Shown here: positions 11,801 through 24,587 of the stretch, in pieces
How positions within the stretch are numbered: position 1 is the stretch's first letter
Layout of the letters: each line of letters opens with the position of its first letter
Origin: Hevea brasiliensis
Taxonomy: Eukaryota; Streptophyta; Magnoliopsida; Malpighiales; Euphorbiaceae
Reading direction: 5' to 3'
DNA length: 64,000 bases
Assembly: GCF_030052815.1 (NCBI RefSeq)
Contig: NC_079510.1
Coordinates: 46,900,725-46,964,724, forward strand
Position numbers and translations under genes: made by a program
The notes under the pieces: generated by a model
The model's input: the letters and a program-made list of their open reading frames with translations, nothing else
Told to the model about the DNA's origin: nothing
The model's database searches: none

Positions 11801-14800
11801 AAGAGTAAACTGAAGTCATCAGCACAAAGAGATCAGTTCTACCATTCCAGATGGTGGAATGGAATTTGCAACTAAGTCAATAGAGATGAATCTCTAACCA
11901 ATCAGGGACTTACACAGTACACACAAATTGGCTATACATATATATATGAGACAGAATTTCAAAATAATAAATCAACGGAAATTTTTTGTGCAAAATTGAT
12001 GCAGGATATAAGAAAACAAACATACATGCAAGTATTTCTGCTTTTTATCCAGTATGGGATGGGTCCAGATAGCCAGTTGCTTGTCAGATACCTAACCAAA
12101 TAACCAATGAGCAGCATCTTTTATTAAATACATATAGCATTGCAAAAGAATGTTTAATTAGTATGGATACAGTAAGGAGTAGGAAGCAATTTTAACATGT
12201 GATAATGTCATAGCTTGTTGTTTCAGGCTGATGGCAATGGAGGGGTTTGGCCCATCTAATGGTAAACTTAAGTTACAAATTGTAACTGTGTGGTTTACCA
12301 TATTGGCTCCAAAGGGGTAGCTAAGCTTAAGTATTCGGCTTGTAATCTCACACCAAGGACTCAAACTATTAGATATTTAATCAGTTTGCTTTGCAATATA
12401 TACAGAATCAATATCATTGAAAAGGCCCCATATGCACAATGATACACACTAGGTAGCCATCATCATGAATTGAGAATGCTTACATGTTCTCCAACTTTGG
12501 TAGATTTTTAATATTAATTTTTGGAAGATTTCCACCCAACCTATTGAAACTGAGATTCTGCAAGAACACCTCTGCATCGTCATTGGTTAAGAAGGACAAC
12601 ATAGAAGTCATCATTGACAAAAAGTTGTCTCGGAGGAATATAGATTGCTAATAATAATACAACCAGAGGGTGGGTCAACCATATATCGCAGGAATTAATA
12701 TATTCATGTAGAAGCAGAGGAATTTAAGAAATGAGAGATAAGGGAACAACAGATTACAAAACTTTAAGTTTTGACATTTGTGTTACATAGCCTGGGAGAG
12801 TTCCAGATATATTGCAGTTCCTCAACATCCTGTGACAAAAATTATATTCAATGTAAGCTCAACTCTACAGTGCAAAGTCTACTGATTTTAAGGGATCATA
12901 CTGAGAATGACTCACGAATACATAATGGTTGTCATGCTTGCTAACTGTGGAAACTCTGAATCCTCTCCGTACAAGTCACTAATACGTCTACACAATACAT
13001 AATCATAGACACATAATTATCAGATATGCAATTATTAACTAAAAAAGCACATAAATATACTTGGCAAGGAAGAACTAAAGACTTAAAATAGCACTTGCAG
13101 TTCAACTAAGTGATTCAAGCTGGAAATGTTAGAAGGAATAGGCCCTTCAAGACCACTTCCTTGGATATCTCTGTTAACAACATCATTGAAAATGGATTTA
13201 GGTTCCTCCTGAAATTCAATGTACTGTAGATTTAAAAATTAAAATTGTGATAGGGAAAGGCGTATACAATCTCTTAAGGTATTTCCAGCTCTGAATAAAA
13301 CTGGGCATCTTTCCAGTGAAGTTGTTACTGCTAATCCTACTGCATATGAACCAATACAGAAAGAAGATCAAAATTCACAAAGCATGAAAAGGATTAATTT
13401 GGTAAAGGAATTACTATCAGCACAACAGAATGTTACAAAGACTTACAGTTACTGTAATTTGGTCATAGCAGTAAGATTCAAAGGTAACTCTCCGGTGAGA
13501 TTGTTGGCATTAAGATTGCTGTAATCAGCAAGAGCACACACACAAAAGGAAGAGGAACAAATTAATGCCACATACTTTATTGTTCCAATAATTGAATGAT
13601 TTCTATAAGAGAAGGTTTAAGGGGCTAACAGATTCATCAAATTAACTAATTTTCCAAGCTCAGAAGGAACTGTTCCATAAAACATATTGTTTTCAATGCT
13701 CCTGAATATAAAATCTCTCCCAGGGTTATCACTAATCCAAAAAAATTCAAGCAATTTTATTTTCTTATAAAAAGTATAAGAAAAGATAGGCAGACAGAAG
13801 AACATGGTTACAAGAATACAAGCGTAGTGATATTTCCCAAGTAACTTGGAATTCCTCCTGCCAAGCGGTTCACAGAAACGGACCTGCCAGTATACATATT
13901 ATTAATTAAGAGAGAGTATCTCCTAAGCAACCCTCCATATGAAACAACAAAAGTTTCTTACAGATATTTCAACTTTGTAGACGCCCATTCTGGTGGTATA
14001 CTTCCAGTAAGTTAATTACAAGTCAGAACACTGCAAAGCACATGAAATATTTTTTACCTAAATTGAATAGCAAAAGAAAAAAGTAATTGGAAGCACTCAT
14101 TGCAGATTCTGGAGGTAAGGTAGTTTCACAATAGCCCTAGGCAGCACTCCAGCAAGATCTTGCCCTTTGAGAAATCTGAAATACAAGAAATCCAGGACCT
14201 TTAAATTCCAAATTAACTTGTGCTAAGCTTTCTCGCAAATGATGAAACAGGAATTTGAGTTCCAAATGTTGTTGATAAGCAAAGAGGGCAACTTACATGC
14301 TAATAACATGGCATAGACTGCCATCAAAGCAATTGCAAACGAGAGTATTGCTGTATAATGATTCCTCTGGCACTGATGTGTTCCAGCTTGGGTCATTACT
14401 GCAAGGGTCTACACTGAAGTTCCAGTCTTGTTTGCCCAACTCTTCGGCTACCTTTTTCAGGGCTTCCACTGCATGTCCGCGGTACATGAACCAAAGATGA
14501 ACCCATGAATGATCAAGAGGGAACCCTTAAGAATGATCAAGAAGACGACTTTCAATTCCCTTGAGAAAAGGGAAACAGATTCTCCCACAGCAGCTCATTT
14601 TCATTTATCACTCCATTCTTAAATCAAGAACGATACAAAAGCAGACTTGCAATTCCGAGTGGCAATTTTTTTTAAAATAAATTTGAAAATTATTTTTAAA
14701 AATTAATTAATATTGGTGAAAATATAATAAATTAATAAAATAATTTTATTTTTTTATATAATTTATTTATTAAAATATAAATTTAAAATATTCACAATTT

Positions 14801-17122
14801 TAAAAATAATTTTAATAACTCCGCCTAAGTAGACAGTCCCAAGCCCGGATAAAGAAAAGAGTTGCGGTAGGTGACAATCAATGTAAAAATTTTGTCTCAT
14901 GATATGAATTCTTAAGATATAAACATTAGGGCGTCTTCTACGTACAACATGCTACATCAGAATCAGAGTGTTATGAGAAATATACAAGAGTGTAAAGCGT
15001 TCACCGAAAGTGACGCGCTATGCTGACGCTCGGGTGTGGTGTTAAATGAGCAACGATTTCTATATCATGGATGGGTGTAAATAAAGAAGTTAATTCATAG
15101 AACAGATAGTAAAATAGATAATGAAACAGAATACAAGATAGGCATAAAGAACAATAGAAGATATCATAGAAGGAGATCAATTAGGAAGGAACGGGATAGG
15201 AGGAGAATCAGGGTTAGTATTTAGAATGTTGGATCATTTGCAAAAAAATTAATAGAGCTTGTGGATACTTTGCAAAAAAGAAGGGTGAATATTGCTTGTA
15301 TTCGGGAGACTAAATTAGTAGGAGAGAAAAGTAAGGAAGTGGGTAATTCATGATACAAACTGTGGTTTACAGAAAAGGAAAGGAACAAAAACGGAGTGGA
15401 CATAATAATTGACAGGATATTAAAAGATGTCATAATAGCCGTGAAAAAAGTAGTAGATAGAATTATACTAGTAAAGCTAATACTAGAAAGAGAAACAATA
15501 AATATAGTTAGCGCTTATGCTCTACAAATAGGATTAGATAGTGAGAGTAAACAAAGGTTTTGAAAAAATATGGATGATCTAATACAAAGCATACCGAATG
15601 AAGAGAATGTTCTAATCGATGGAGATTTGAATGGACATGTAGGAAGTGATAGGCAAAATTATGAGAATGTTTATGGAGGTTTTGATTTTAGTAGCCGAAA
15701 TAAGGAGAGGAAAAGCATCTAGATTTTGCCAAAACGTAGGACTTAGTACTAGCAAATATCTATTTTGTAAAAAGGGAGTCGCATTTAGTGACTTTCAAAA
15801 ATGGATAATATAGAAGCCAAATTGACTTCCTCTTAACCAGAAAGACAAATAGAGCTATATGTAAGGATAACAAGGTTATTCTGGGATAGGCTTTAACAAG
15901 TCAACATTGGTTAGTGGTTTTGGATGTCAAGTTTAGGAACAATTCAAGTAAGGTTATAAGAAATATTATAGCTCGAACAAAGTGGTGGGAGTTCAAAGGA
16001 GTAAAGCAAGTGACTTTCAAAAATGACCTTTTTGAGTCCAAAGCATGGAAGCTGGATGTGGAGGCCAATGGTATGTGGATACAGATGGCATCAAAGATTA
16101 GAGAAGTAGCTAGAAAAATACTTGGAGAGTCTAGAGGACATGGACCTCTCTCAAAAGAGAGATGGTGGTAGAATAAGGAAGTACAAAAGTCATTGAAGAG
16201 AAAGAGGGAATGGTATAAGAAATTACCTAAGTGTAATAATAATAAGATTTATGAACAGTACAAGATAGCAAAGAAGGAGGCAAAAAAAGTAATTAGTCAA
16301 GTAAGAGCACAGGCCTTTAAAAAGTTATATAAGAAACTTGGAATTAAAGAAGGAAATAAAATATTTATAGATTAGCAAGGAGGAGAGAAAATAAATGTCA
16401 ATATTTCAATCAAGTTGGGTGCATTAAGGATGAAGAAGGAAAAGTGTTGGTGAAAGATGAGGACGTTAAAGAATGATGAAAAAATTATTTTGATGATCTT
16501 TTTAATAATAGTCAAAGTGGTAATAGCGTGAATATAAACTGTAAAGCAATAGAAAATAATGTGAATTATACTCGAAGGATTAGATCTTCAAAAGTAAAGG
16601 AAGTACTTAAGAGAATGAAAGTGGGTAAAGCTTGTGGACCCGATGAAATACCAATCGAAGTATATAAGTGTTTGAGAGATGTGGGAGTCGCATGGTTAAC
16701 TAAATTGTTTAATAAGATTCTAAACTAAAAGAAAATGTCTGATGAATGGAAAAGAAGTATTTTAGTACCTATTTTTAAAAATAAGAGAGACATAAAGAAT
16801 TGCTCTAACTATAGAAGAATTAAACTCATGAGCCATACTATGAAGTTGTGAGAGAGAGTTGTATAACATCGAGTACGTTATGACACTTCTATCTCTCTCA
16901 ATCAATTTGGTTTCATGCCCGGTCGTCCAACTATAGAAGCGATCTTTCTCATTAGAAGCTTGATGGAGAAATATAGAGATGCGAAGAAAGATCTACATAT
17001 GATTTTTATCGATTTAGAGAATGCTTATGATAATGTTCCAAGAGATGTCTTATGGAGAGTGTTAGAATAAAAGAGAGTATTTATTAGGTACATAAAAGTG
17101 TTGAAAAATATGTATGAAGGAG

Positions 17123-18821
17123 TGGTGGGTGTCGAATTCACCAGAAATAAAATTAACTGAAATTACCAGTAATAAAATATTTTCTGCAGCAAATGGTAAA
17201 TCCAGGTCGAACCCTAGAGATTGAATTATTAAATTTCGTGCACTTGTGTGTAATGGAAAACGAAAGAAACAAAGATTGGGGGGGGGGGGGAGGGTGGGGG
17301 GTTTGTAACACAAAATCAGAAGAAATAAAAAATTAAAAAACTAAACATGAAAATCTCAATTTAAATAAACTTCAGTCCAAGGTAATTCGCATTCCAATGC
17401 ATTGATTTGATCATAGACAAAAGAAATACAATTATCTCTTATTGAATACTTAACGTAGATTTACCAAATAGCGAGGTAAACCTCTGACTTCCCTATACTC
17501 ATCAATTCGAGCCCAGCACTCTTATTGACTCTAATTATTAACTGCGTTGGTATTAAGCAATCCTCATCAAATTAATAACTGCTTTAAGAAAAGGAAGTAG
17601 TTAAGCTGAACAACAATTTATGAAGCATAAATCATTTAATCTATCATATTGTTTCCTTAGGTTATTATCAAAAACTTGGATCATAATCAATAAAACCTAA
17701 TTACTACTAATGTTCAATCTTACACAACAATTACGGATTATGAAGATAAACTAGCAATTGATCAAATCAAATAATTAACTAATAGGCCTTTTTAGCAAAT
17801 CATTCAACAGATTAAAACAATTAAATTAGAAAACAATAGATATTCAAAAAGACATAAATTAAATTAAGAACCTGATCTCACAAATCAAACATAAAAACTT
17901 GAATCCCTTGAACTGAATTAAAAACTTAGCCACTCATGTTCATGGCTTACAGAAAAATAAAGAAAAATAAAAAAGAAATCTAAAAAAATAATAGAGAACG
18001 AAGGTCTGAATTGAGATCTCTTAGCTGCTGCCCAAAGACATATTTACACTAAAAAAACCTTATCCCAAAGATAGGAACTAAACCAAACTAGGAAAAGTTT
18101 TAAAATTCAAGATGCAGATTTTCAGCCTGCATTCACGTTTTTGGAATCAAGGCAGATTTTTAGTGACTTACTTTCTGAATCTGCTTCTGCCCTCTTCGGG
18201 AAAGTTGTAGCCCTATTTCTTAGCTTTCCAACGGGTACTCATGGACCCAAATCCAAGGTCTACAGCCCAAGTTATGGTCCAAAAACTGGGACTGATTCAG
18301 TCAGACGGTTCGGGCCATTATGACGACTTCATTGCCATTTTTGACAATTAAAATGGCCTCATCTCTCATCCAGCCCTTCATAGAAGTTGTAGAGGTGGCT
18401 CTTAAGGTTCAATTGGGCTTAGCCTTGCTTTATTTGGACGTCTGAAACTCCAGATACAAAATAAATACTGAAACTAGTTGTGACCCATCGAGTCTGGGCT
18501 TTTGCAATAGATCCATAGCTCATTTTATCAACCTTGGAGACTGATTTGGGCTTTGGTCCGTCTTTATCATTTGAAGTGCTCTATCTTAGCTTTTCAATGG
18601 ATTAAACAGCACTCAATTTGGAGACCTACAACTTTAGAAACATCTAAAAAATACAGCAAATGTCAAATGCTGAAAATTTCTCCATTTAACACAATTATTC
18701 CACAACTATCTAAAAATATGTCTAAATGATAAATATATTTTAACCAACTGAATTAAACATAAAAACACACTAAATACACTAAATGTGATGGGAGTAAAAT
18801 TAATAAATTATGCACTTATCA
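17123..18821 (-). repeat. Left LTR (3' LTR) of the Athila-like element
   Basis: 1,699 bases, starting TGGTGGGTGTCG and ending CTTATCA on the plus strand. It matches 22902-24587 along its whole length. It has an expanded G-tract at 17278-17297 that is short in the other LTR. Confidence 0.9.
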
Positions 18822-18836
18822 AATTCCCCCACATTT
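18822..18836 (-). other. Polypurine tract of the Athila-like element
   Basis: Read on the minus strand this is AAATGTGGGGGAATT directly before the 3' LTR, the expected plus-strand primer. Confidence 0.75.
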
Positions 18837-20016
18837 ATTCCATGCTTGTCCTCAAGTATGACTTAAATTCTCAATCAACTCCACTTAGAAGTTCCTTAAC
18901 TTCGCCCTATCACAACATTCTCTAAAATATTAAAAGTTTGAAAGAAGAGGCAAGTAAGGTAATAACCATCATAATAAATTCCATCAACACCATACCAATA
19001 TATCAACAATTTTCCAACACAAACCAAAAGGCTTGAAATCAATTAAGCTCACACAATTAAAGTTCTATAAAATTTTAAGTTAATACACACCAAAACACAA
19101 GGCTAATTTATCAAGGCACAATAATTATAGCTCTTTGCAAATCTTAGGGGAGATAGAAATGCCCCTTTTTTTATATATATATTTGAATTTGGTACTTCTC
19201 TCTTGTCACAGTTACTTCTTTTTTTTCAACCGTCACCTTCAGAAAAGTACCTTGCTCATATCCTAGCTAGCTTTTGGCCTGAGAATCGACATGGGGTTCA
19301 TGAAGATCCCTAGTTAGTTTGCTTAACTAAAATAGCGGAGCAATTTTCAAGTTTAACATTTTATTTCCCCCAATTTATGCATCTACATATTATAAAGTGC
19401 TATGATAGATTAAACAAAGTTCTGAAATATGCATGACACTAGTTTAAAGCTCACATAACTAATCATTTCACCATTAAATCAAGCCTAAATGATTTATGCA
19501 GAAAAAAAAATTTGCTCTATGATATGGAGAAGAAGGAAAATTCATCATTAAAGTTACTATTACCTTGCTTAAAATCTCAAAAATTCAATCTAAAATAGAA
19601 AATTCATTTCAAGGACAAAGCACTTCTCTCCGAGAGTTAATATAGAATCATGAATCAAGCTTATTAAGAACAAATTTATTTATTTATTTATTTTTATTAT
19701 TATTATTTTTTATTATTTTTTTTTCTTAACAATTAAAAAGATTGCAGCAACAAATTTCTCCTCCCCCACACTTAAAACTTACATTGTCCCCAATGTAAAG
19801 CCCAATTGCAAAAAAAAAAAAGAAAAAAAATGCTAGAAAAATAAAATAAAATAAGGAAAAGAAAACAAATCTGATTGTGGCTAACAAGCCACCCATGGGT
19901 TGCCTCCCAAGAAGCGCTTTTGTTTATTGTCGTTAGCTCGACATGGCAAAGCTCATTAGTCCACATAAATTGGGTTACTCAATTTGAGCTCCTCCACTGT
20001 ATGCTCCTGAAACCCT
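18837..20016 (-). other. Non-coding spacer between integrase tail and 3' LTR
   Basis: About 1.2 kb with no sustained reading frame, with A/T homopolymer runs near 19675-19725 and 19811-19830. Long non-coding spacers after pol are usual in Athila-group elements; I see no env-like frame. Confidence 0.6.
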
Positions 20017-21320
20017 TCATAAAAATGGCTTGAGTCTATGACCGTTGACCTTGAACACCTTATTAGTTCCTAAACTTTGAATTTCAACTATACCATAAGG
20101 AAACACATTAGTAACAACAAAGGGTCCAATCCAACGAGAACGCAACTTACCATGCATCAGCTTCAATCTGGAATTATACAATAAAACTTTTTGTCCAACC
20201 ACAAACTGCTTCCTTATTTTATCATGAAATGCCTTTGTCTTTTCTTTACAGATCCTAGAATTTTTATAAGCCTTAAGGCGAATTTTCTCTAATTCATGCA
20301 AATGTGATTTTCTTTCTAACTCATCCTCAAAAACATCCTGTACAAATGTATCAACAATATTAATAGAAAAGATAGAATGATCATCAGCAGGATACTTCAT
20401 GACATCAAAGATATTAAATTTGATAGTCTCTCCATCAAACTCCATAGTTAAGGTACCCTCATCCACATCAATTTTTATCTTGGCAGTTTTTAGGAAAGGT
20501 CTTCCAAACAAAATCAAAGCTGAATTTGATGAGAGAGCACTATCATCCTCCATATTCAGAATGTAAAAATCTGCAGGAAAAATCAATCCTCCAACCTGCA
20601 CCAACACATCCTCGCTACTCCCAACAGGTAAGCATTAGAATAATCAGCTAATTGAATAATGACACTGGTTTCTTTCAAAGGACCTAAATTTAAAGTTTGA
20701 AAAACTGAATTTGACATAACATTAATAGATGCTCCTAAATCTGTCATTGCATATTCAAATTTAGAATCACCTATTCTGCAGGAAATAGAAAATGAACCTA
20801 GATCCTTACACTTAGGGGGTAATTTTTGCTGAATTAATGTTGACACATTTTCCCCCACTCTGATCTTCTCATTATTCCTCAACTTGCGCTTTGTAGTGCA
20901 TAGTTCCTTAAGGAATTTAGCATACTTGGGAACTTGTTTGATCGCATCAAGTAAAGGTATATTCACCTCCACCTTTCTGAAAGTCTCCAAAATTTCTTTC
21001 TCTTGTTCTTCTTTCTTATTTTTAGCCAACCTGCATGGGAATGGAGGAAGAACAGAATTATTAACCTTATTCAAGTTAGGTTCAGTATTTACCTCAACTT
21101 CAAGAACTTCAGACTCTTTTGCTCCTTGCTTTTTCTTTTTTATTGGCTTATGTTGAGTCTGATTATCAATTTCTTTCCCACTCCGCAACAGTATCGCATT
21201 TGCATTTTCTCTAGGATTCATGACTGTTTGTGATGGAAGCTTTCCAGAACCTTGAGCTTCCAGCTTACTCACAGATGAGGCTAACTAACCAATCTGCCTC
21301 TCTATGTTTTGAATGCTATT
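20017..21320 (-). pseudogene. Protease region fused in frame to the integrase C-terminus (RT, RNase H, integrase core deleted)
   Basis: The upstream part (21272-20583) is a basic linker followed by a retroviral-type aspartic protease with TDLGASINVMS as the active-site motif. A one-base frameshift near 20615 moves into the frame 20607-20017. This reads [17 protein letters not shown] (end of protease) and then, within about 60 residues, [18 protein letters not shown], the integrase C-terminal GPF/Y-like module. In complete Athila-type pol, reverse transcriptase, RNase H and the integrase core lie between these parts. The join is open, so the deletion kept the frame. A TAG at 21285-21287 interrupts the gag-to-protease linker. 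Confidence 0.85.
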
Positions 21321-21329
21321 TCTGGTCTC

Positions 21330-22394
21330 TTATTGAAACTGTTGGGTATTACTAGCCAAAGCCTTAACAATTTCATCAAGTGACATACCTTGATTTGAGG
21401 GAGGTGGAGGTGGTAGATTCACTTGTCTCTGCTGCTGGTATTGGTTTTGCATCGGTTGATTCCCATAACTCAGATTGGGATGATCTCGCCATCCTGGATT
21501 ATAAGTATTGGAAAAGGGATCATACCTGTGTTGTGGTTGTCCATAATTTCCTACTGCATTAACATGTTGCATTGATTCATCCTCTTGTAACGCAGGACAC
21601 ATATCAGTAGCATTACCCGAACCCGAACAAATTTCACATGCCTTAACAGGTTGCACATTCCCTACAGCCAACTGCCTCACCAAAGAAGTTAAATTAGAAA
21701 TTTGTTTCTCAAGGTTAGATGTACTTACCTCATTAACCTTCATAGGTGTCTGATCCATTCTCATTCCAAACTGTTGAGAATTTGCTGCCATGTTAGCAAT
21801 CAGCCTCCTTACCTCTTCTGGTGTCTTGTCAACCAAAGCTCCTCCACTAGCAGCATCTATCATATTGCGGTCCATTGGTAGAAGTCCCTCATAGAAATAC
21901 TGAATCAAAAGCTGCTCACTTATTTGATGATGGGAACAGCTTGCACACAACTTTTTAAATATCTCCCAATACTCATACAAGCTCCATCCATTGTACTGTC
22001 GGATGCCATAAATTTTTTTTCTTATATTGGCAGCACGGGAAGCAGGAAAATACTTCTCCAAAAATATCTGTTTCATTCCATTCCATGAGTTGATAGATCC
22101 AGAAGGAAGGTAATACAACCAATCCTTAGTTGTGCCCTCCAGTGAGAAGGGAAAAGCTCGAAGCTTAATCTGATCCTCTGAAACTCCTTGAGGTTTCATG
22201 CTGGAACACATAACATGAAATTCCTTTAGATGCTTATGTGGATCCTCACCTGCAACACCATGAAACTTAGGTAACAAATGGATTAGTCCAGATTTCAATT
22301 CAATAGCAACATTTAAAGCAGGGTATTAGATACACAAAGGCTGTTGGTTTAGATCAGGAGCAGCCAACTCTTTCAAAGTCTTACCAGCAGCCAT
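21330..22394 (-). pseudogene. gag of the Athila-like element, interrupted by stops
   Basis: The gag frame starts at ATG 22394 (MAAGKTLKELAAPDLNQQ), meets a TAA at 22326-22328, and continues open to a second TAA at 21330-21332. The core reads as a Retrotrans_gag domain (GTTKDWLYYLP, EKYFPASRAANIRKKI, LIQYFYEGL). A Cys-rich motif follows (CEICSGSGNATDMCP). Both stops replace glutamine codons judging by the surrounding sequence. Capsid-type nucleocapsid function is known for the family; this copy cannot make the full protein. Confidence 0.88.
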
Positions 22395-22876
22395 GGTCTC
22401 GTTTTCGGAACTTGACTCTGAATCCGAATCCGAACTTAGCTCTTTTGGACATTGGACTCCTTCAGCTGTACTCGGAATCTACCTAGCTTGCTTAGCCAAT
22501 TTTCTCAACCGTTTAGCTGTTTTTTCTACTTCTGAATCAAAGATCAACTAACCAGATTGAGAAATTCTTATCATAAACAAAAAAAATCAAAGCAAAAACA
22601 AAAAAATACCTCAAAACCCTAGAAAACAATGGAATTTGGCCTCAAGAGGGTGGGGCCAAAAAATCCTATAGATTAATTGGTCTTGATCAAAGCGTCGTTT
22701 CCTTCAAAATAGGTATGGGCCGCCCTCCAAATTTAACCAAAATCCTTAATGAACAGTAACAATGAACAGTAACACAGTAATTTTTTTTTTCCAAAACCTG
22801 AAATAGCAACACTTCACAAACAGAGTTAATAACAAAATATCCTAATACCAAAAACACGAATTCCAATAAATTTCAA

Positions 22877-22894
22877 TCCCCGGCAACGGTGCCA
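22877..22894 (-). other. Primer-binding site of the Athila-like element
   Basis: On the minus strand this reads TGGCACCGTTGCCGGGGA, one base from the tRNA-Asp-type primer site seen in many plant Ty3/gypsy elements. It lies a few bases inside the 5' LTR. Confidence 0.85.
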
Positions 22895-22901
22895 AAATTC
22901 T

Positions 22902-24587
22902 TGGTGGGTGTCGAATTTACCAAAAATTAAATTAACTGAAATTACCAGTAATGAAATATTTTCTGCAGTAAGTGGTAAAACCAGGTCGAACCCTAGAGAC
23001 TGAATTATTAAATTTCGTGCACTTGTGTGTAATGGAAAACGAAAGAAACAAAGATTGGGAGGGGGTTTTATAACACAAAATCAGAAGAAATCAGAAATTC
23101 AAGAACTAAATATGAAAATCTCAATTTAAACAAACTTCAGTCCAAGATAATTCGCATTCCAATGCATTGATTTGATCATAGACAAAAGAAATATAATTAT
23201 CTCTTATTGAATACTTAATGTAGATTTACCAAATTGCGAGGTAAACTCCTGACTTCCTTATACTCATCAATTCGAGCCCAGCACTCTTATTGACTTTAAT
23301 TATTAACTGCGTTGGTATTAAGCAATCCTCATCAAATTAATAACTGCTTTAAGAAAAGGAAGTAGTTAAGCTGAACAACAATTTATGAAGTATAAATCAT
23401 TTAATCCACCCTATTGTTTCCTTAGGTTATTATCGAAAACTTGGATCATAATCAATAAAACCTAATTGCTACTCATGTTCAATCTTACACAACAATTACG
23501 GATTATGAAGATAAACTAGCAATTGATCAAATCAAACAATTAACTAATAGACATTTTTAGCAAATCATTCAACAGATAAAAAATAATTAAATCAGAAAAT
23601 AATAGATATTCAAAAAGACATAAATTAAATTAAGAACCTGGTCTCACAAATCACACATAAGAACTTGAATCCCTTGAACTGAATTAGAAACTTAGCCACT
23701 CATGTTCATGGCTTACAGAAAAATAAAGAAAAATAAGAAAGAAATCTAAAAAGAGAATGGAGAATGAAGGTCTGAATTGGGATCTCTTAGCTACTGCCCA
23801 AAGACATATTTATACTAAAAAAACCTAATCCCAAAGATAGGAACCAAACCAAACTAGGAAAGGTTTTGAAATTCAAGATGCAGATTTTCAGCCTGCATTC
23901 ATATTTCTGAAATTAAGGCAGATTTTCAGCGACTTTCTTTCCGAATCTGCCTCTGCCCTCTTCAGGAAAGTTGTAGCCCTATTTCTTAGCTTTCCAACGG
24001 GTACTCATGGACCCAAATTCGAGGTCTACAGCCCAAGTTATGGCCCAAAAACCGGGACTAATTCAGTCAGACGGTCTAGCCCATTGTGATGACTTCATTG
24101 CTGTTTTTGACAATTAAAATGGCATCATCTCTCATCCAGCCCTTCATAGAAGTTGTAGAGGTGGCTCCTAAGGTTCAATTGGGCTTGGCCTTGCTTCATT
24201 TGGACATCCGAAATTCTAGATACAAAATAAATACTGAAATTGGTCGTGACCCATCAAGTCTGGGCTTTTGCAATAGATCCATAGCTCATTTTGTCAACCT
24301 TGGAGACTGATTTGGGCTTTGATCCCTTTTTATCATTTGAAGTGCTCTATCTTAGCTTTTCAATGGATTAAACATCACTCAATTTGGAGACTCACAACTT
24401 TAGAAACACCTGAAAAATACAGCAAAGGTCAAATGCTGAAAATTTCTCTATTTAATACAATTATTCTATAACTATCTAAAAATATGTCTAAATGATAAAT
24501 ATATTTTAACCAACTGAATTAAATATAAAAACACACTAAATACACTAAATGTGATGGGGTTAAAATTAATAAATTATGTACTTATTA
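22902..24587 (-). repeat. Right LTR (5' LTR) of the Athila-like element
   Basis: 1,686 bases, direct repeat of 17123-18821. Its outer end is CTTATTA where the partner has CTTATCA, a single change in the terminal dinucleotide. Confidence 0.9.

Larger units (their letters stand above)
17123..24587 (-). mobile_element. Athila-like Ty3/gypsy LTR retrotransposon with internal deletion, nested in the LINE
   Basis: Two direct LTRs (17123-18821 and 22902-24587) enclose gag, protease and an integrase tail on the minus strand. The flanking 5-base duplication is AGGAG (17118-17122) and ATGAG (24588-24592), one mismatch. The primer-binding site (22877-22894) touches the right-hand LTR and a G-rich polypurine tract lies beside the left-hand LTR, which fixes the orientation. 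Coding parts in order: gag 22394-21330, gag/protease spacer, protease about 20960-20600, then a direct in-frame join to the integrase C-terminus. Reverse transcriptase, RNase H and integrase core are missing, so the copy is non-autonomous. In a stretch of about 390 bases compared by eye the LTRs differ by roughly 4 percent, so the insertion is not very recent. Confidence 0.9.

Noticed and set aside
12158..12364. Possible degenerate SINE or short gene in an LRR-region intron of B
   Set aside because: Weak A-box and B-box-like words are present (TAGCTAAGCTTAAG, GGACTCAAAC), but there is no poly(A) tail or target duplication that I could fix.
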